IMG/VR virus record: IMGVR_UViG_3300009151_000434
Span: 1 to 22,516 of that record
Reading direction: 5' to 3' (one strand)
DNA: 22,516 bases
Source: a virus
Made by a program: the position numbers and the translations under genes. Position 1 is the first letter of the stretch. Every line of letters starts with the position of its first letter. Below the pieces are notes generated by a model. It ran no database searches and had not been told where the DNA came from. It saw only the letters and a program-made list of their open reading frames with translations. Shown here in pieces: positions 19,793 through 22,516 of this stretch.

Positions 19793-19805
19793 ATGGCTAA
19801 AGAAA

Positions 19806-20327
19806 ATGAAAAACGAATTAACACAAGAAAAATTAAAAGAATTGTTACATTATGATCCTAATATAGGAGATTTTATATGGAAAGAAAGGAAAAGTTTAAT
19901 TGGCAAACAAAAAGCATTTAATACAAGATTTTCTGGCAAAAAAGCAGGAGTAAATAGTAGAGGATATTTAGTTATAAGAATAAATGATAATTTGTATTTT
20001 TCACATCGTTTAGCTTGGCTTTATGTATATTCTCAATGGCCAATAGATCAAATAGATCACATTAATGGAATAAGAAATGATAATAGAATAGTAAATTTAA
20101 GAGAGGCAATTAATGCAGAAAATTGTCAAAATCTTCATAAAGCTAGTAAAAATAATAAATCAACAGGATTATTGGGTGCATTTTATTGCAAAATAATGAA
20201 AAAATTTACTTCAAAAATAGGTATAAATGGAAATTATATAAGACTTGGATATTTTGAAACAGCTTTAGAGGCGCATGAAGCTTATTTGAAAGCAAAAAGA
20301 GAATTTCATCAATTTAATACATTATGA
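19806..20327 (+). CDS. HNH endonuclease with C-terminal AP2 DNA-binding domain (free-standing homing type)
   Basis: This 173-residue protein has a central HNH motif: SHRLAWLYVYSQWP at residues 66-79, then DHINGIRNDNRIVNLRE at 84-100 (D84, H85, N87) and ENCQN at 105-109. The AP2-type domain follows at about residues 119-168 (TGLLGAFYCKIMKKFTSKI and RLGYFETALEAHEAY). This is the standard layout of phage HNH homing endonucleases that spread by cutting uninvaded relatives. The gene is markedly more AT-rich than its neighbours (codons of the aaa, att, tta type), a sign of recent acquisition. Its stop overlaps the helicase start as ATGA. No strong ribosome binding site precedes ATG 19806. Confidence 0.88.
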   Translation: MKNELTQEKLKELLHYDPNIGDFIWKERKSLIGKQKAFNTRFSGKKAGVNSRGYLVIRINDNLYFSHRLAWLYVYSQWPIDQIDHINGIRNDNRIVNLREAINAENCQNLHKASKNNKSTGLLGAFYCKIMKKFTSKIGINGNYIRLGYFETALEAHEAYLKAKREFHQFNTL

Positions 20328-21967
20328 AAAAGGAATTAAGATATTTTCAAAAGGAAGCAATAGACTCGATTTTAGATTCATTAAAACGCGGAGAAACTCC
20401 TTATATTAATGCTGTTACAGGATTTGGGAAATCGGTTGTTTTAGCTGAAATAACAAGGCGTGCATTGAATAAAAATAAACGCATATTACAATTGGTTCCA
20501 AATCATACTTTATGTATTCAAAATTATGAGCAGACATTTAACCATATCGATAAAAAATCAGAGATTGGTATTTGTTGCGCAAAAATAAATAAATATGAAG
20601 TTAATAAACAAATTGTTATAGCAACTCAAACGTCATTTTTAAGTCGTAGGGCAACAAGCGGAAGTTTTGATATATTGCTTATTGATGAAGCTGATTTAGT
20701 AAGTCCTGAACCAACAACTACTTATCAAAAAATAATACGATCATTACAGCGTATTAATCCAAAAATGTTAATTGTTGGCATGACAGGTTCGCCGTTTAGA
20801 AAAGATCAAGGACAATTACATGATCCTGTTAAAGAAGGTATAAGGATTTTTACAGAATGCTGTTATGAATCAAATATACCAAGACTGATAAAAGAAGGTT
20901 ATTTATCGTCAGTAAAAACACTTAATACTCATATTTCAGTTGATTTAACAGGAGTAAGATTAACAAGTTCGGGAGAATTTGATCAAAATCAAGCTGGTGT
21001 TAAATTCGATGCAATAATAAAAGATGCTGTTATAGATTTTAAGCAGCTTTTTAAAGAAAATGGAATAAAAACAGCTTTAATTTTTGCATCAACCATAGCA
21101 AATGGACAAAAGATAGTTGATGAATATAGAAATTACAAAGAATGTAAATTAGCACATGGTAATTTATCAAAAAACGAAAGAGATCAGTTAATAAAGTGGC
21201 TTAAAGATGGGCATGGTAATCGTTATCTTGTAAATGTTGGGCTTTATACTAGAGGGTTTGATTTTCCAGGACTCGAGGCATTAGTGCTTTTAAGGGCCAC
21301 AACGTCATTGCGATTATATTTGCAAATAATAGGCAGATTGCTAAGAACTCATGATGAAAAAGACCATGGTTTTATTTGTGATTATGGTAGTAATATTGAG
21401 AGATTCGGGCCAATAGACAATATAACGCCTCCAAAATTACCAAAAAAGAAAGGCGATGCGCCTTTTAAATGTTGCGGAATAGCTGAATGTGGTGAAAGAA
21501 ATACATTATCAGCAAAGAAGTGCAAAAAATGTGGCGCCGAATTTATCAGCGAGAATGAAGACGGTAATTACACAATGCGAACAAAAGCACAGGCTTTGGC
21601 CATGAAGCAGGAGGAGACAAAACAAACGTATAAAGTAGCTAGCGTCATGTTCGGAACCCATTATAAAAATGGTGTGGCTATGATAAAAGCGGATTTTTAC
21701 GATGCAATGAGTGAATATATATGCTCTGATTATTATTATCTTGAACATTCAGGATCAGCGCAAGGTTTAGGCATAGCAAAGATAAAGAGTTTTATGAGGG
21801 ACCCTTTTCACAATTGGCGCAAACTCTGTCAATTTGAGAATGGTGCGAATGTAAAAAATACGCTGTTTTTGCTCAATGAATATTACGATCAATTCTTTTA
21901 TAAAATTCGTGAGATAGAAACGATGAGGGATGGTAGGTACACTAATGTGAGTAGGTATATAACATGA
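20324..21967 (+). CDS. DEAD/DEAH-box superfamily 2 helicase
   Basis: This 547-residue SF2 helicase shows the expected motifs in order. Q-like N-terminus is RYFQKEAIDSIL; motif I is AVTGFGKS (30-37); motif II is LLIDEADL (118-125), a DEAD box; motif III is GMTGSPFR (152-159). Motif V region is NVGLYTRGFDFPGLEALVLL (304-323) and motif VI is QIIGRLLR (334-341). A zinc module follows (CCGIAEC near 383-389, CKKCGAEF near 400-407), then a C-terminal extension with HNWRKLCQF. Such RecQ/UvrB-like phage helicases (often called DNA repair or restriction-type helicases) act in replication or recombination. It is coupled to the HNH gene by ATGA and to a small membrane protein downstream by ATGA, so its expression would depend on the upstream attenuator. 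Confidence 0.92.
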   Translation: MKKELRYFQKEAIDSILDSLKRGETPYINAVTGFGKSVVLAEITRRALNKNKRILQLVPNHTLCIQNYEQTFNHIDKKSEIGICCAKINKYEVNKQIVIATQTSFLSRRATSGSFDILLIDEADLVSPEPTTTYQKIIRSLQRINPKMLIVGMTGSPFRKDQGQLHDPVKEGIRIFTECCYESNIPRLIKEGYLSSVKTLNTHISVDLTGVRLTSSGEFDQNQAGVKFDAIIKDAVIDFKQLFKENGIKTALIFASTIANGQKIVDEYRNYKECKLAHGNLSKNERDQLIKWLKDGHGNRYLVNVGLYTRGFDFPGLEALVLLRATTSLRLYLQIIGRLLRTHDEKDHGFICDYGSNIERFGPIDNITPPKLPKKKGDAPFKCCGIAECGERNTLSAKKCKKCGAEFISENEDGNYTMRTKAQALAMKQEETKQTYKVASVMFGTHYKNGVAMIKADFYDAMSEYICSDYYYLEHSGSAQGLGIAKIKSFMRDPFHNWRKLCQFENGANVKNTLFLLNEYYDQFFYKIREIETMRDGRYTNVSRYIT

Positions 21968-22122
21968 TAAAAAGTTTTATTGCTTATATATCAAGCTGGA
22001 TATTTTATTTTTTTGGTCATTTGGCTTTTTTATCAAAAGCTAATTTCATTTGTTTTGTAATGATGAATTTATCATTAAAAATGCAAGATTGGGGAGGCAA
22101 TAAAAAACCATGGACATCTTAA
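21964..22122 (+). CDS. 52-residue small membrane protein conserved in phages
   Basis: The frame from ATG 21964 overlaps the helicase stop (ATGA), with AGG about 9 bases upstream. Residues 5-35 are hydrophobic (FIAYISSWIFYFFGHLAFL and FICFVMMN), and the end is LKMQDWGGNKKPWTS. The tail with Q/D-W-G-x-x-x-PW resembles a common phage small membrane protein ending in W..DIQ..G..GPWK. It overlaps the next gene by 13 bases. Function unknown. Confidence 0.65.
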   Translation: MIKSFIAYISSWIFYFFGHLAFLSKANFICFVMMNLSLKMQDWGGNKKPWTS

Positions 22123-22298
22123 CTGCACTAAAACAACAAAAAACAAAAGAGCCGGCGCCAGACCGTACATTATGCAATGATGGATTGCTATCGGTTAGTG
22201 ATGAAGTTTGGAATTTAACATACTGGTCTCAGTTTTACGACGTGCCGGTAAATGAGCGGCATGAATTTTTAACAAGAGTGGAGAAATACAATTTATGA
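22110..22298 (+). CDS. 62-residue protein, unknown function
   Basis: The protein reads MDILTALKQQKTKEPAPDRT, then LSVSDEVWNLTYWSQFYDVPVNE, shown here as LSVSDEVWNLTYW plus SQFYDVPVNE, and ends FLTRVEKYNL. It has no metal site or membrane helix. GGGGAGG lies 13 bases before the ATG, a little far but strong. The stop overlaps the next start as ATGA. No family recognised. Confidence 0.65.
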   Translation: MDILTALKQQKTKEPAPDRTLCNDGLLSVSDEVWNLTYWSQFYDVPVNERHEFLTRVEKYNL

Positions 22299-22516
22299 AA
22301 TACATACTAGACGTATCAAAAACAAATTTGTCCTGGTCAGAACGCGCAAAGAATTTTAAATATCTCTGTAAAACAGGTGAGCATCAATTGGATTATGATT
22401 TAATTGAATGTGACATTCCAAAAGACATTTATGCAGAAATAATAAAAAACAAAAATGGCGATACAGATCTATTTCCAGTTGGACTGTCGCATATACCAGT
22501 TGGCGCAACATTAACG
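22295..22516 (+). CDS. protein of unknown function, truncated by window edge
   Basis: The frame begins at ATG 22295 (ATGA overlap, GGAG 12 bases upstream) and stays open to the window end (74 residues). It reads MKYILDVSKTNLSWSERAKNF, then CKTGEHQLDYDLIECDIPKDI and NGDTDLFPVGLSHIPVG. No family is recognised from this fragment. Confidence 0.6.
   Translation, partial: MKYILDVSKTNLSWSERAKNFKYLCKTGEHQLDYDLIECDIPKDIYAEIIKNKNGDTDLFPVGLSHIPVGATLT

Noticed and set aside
19793-19855. 20-codon ORF starting ATGGCT right after the T run of the terminator
   Set aside because: It overlaps the start of the HNH gene in another frame, has no ribosome binding site other than the T run, and ends quickly.

Overview
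The window is part of a tailed bacteriophage or prophage genome (Caudoviricetes). It is AT-rich and tightly packed, and almost every gene overlaps its neighbour by 1, 4 or 8 bases (TAATG, ATGA, GTGA junctions). No rRNA, tRNA, integrase, repressor or lysis gene is visible. The replication and recombination gene set, the small zinc-binding phage proteins and a C4-type antisense RNA point to a gammaproteobacterial host, but the sequence does not identify the species.

Layout. Two divergent blocks start from one control region at about 16534-16583. There, a leftward and a rightward promoter overlap and share a palindromic -10 element (ATTATAAT).

Leftward block (minus strand, 16518 down to 1). It begins with a ribbon-helix-helix protein and a primase-polymerase/helicase-like replication protein (14174-16366). 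A 445-bp non-coding region follows (13729-14173). It holds TTACACAA repeats, an AT tract, a 23-bp palindrome and a GC-rich hairpin, and is the best candidate for the replication origin. Next is a run of very small genes (about 10700-13728), several encoding zinc-ribbon proteins or single-helix membrane peptides. The virion genes come last: small structural proteins, a tail appendage protein with 18 degenerate repeats, small and large terminase, a 1008-residue portal protein with a pyrophosphatase-like extension, two tiny proteins, a Mu F-like head protein, and a truncated DUF2213 protein at the left edge.

Rightward block (plus strand, 16610 to 22516). It carries small DNA-binding and zinc proteins, a Sak4-like RecA-fold ATPase, its probable SSB partner with an acidic DDSIPF tail, a Gp157-family coiled-coil protein, an HNH/AP2 endonuclease, a DEAD/H-box helicase, and small accessory genes.

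The most notable element lies between the Gp157-like gene and the HNH gene (19525-19805). This is a probable C4-type antisense RNA (relative of P4 CI RNA and P1 c4 RNA). It is followed by a leader that can form either a long-range pairing or a strong intrinsic terminator directly before the HNH-helicase pair. The arrangement suggests RNA-controlled attenuation of the helicase operon, as in the immunity system of satellite phage P4.
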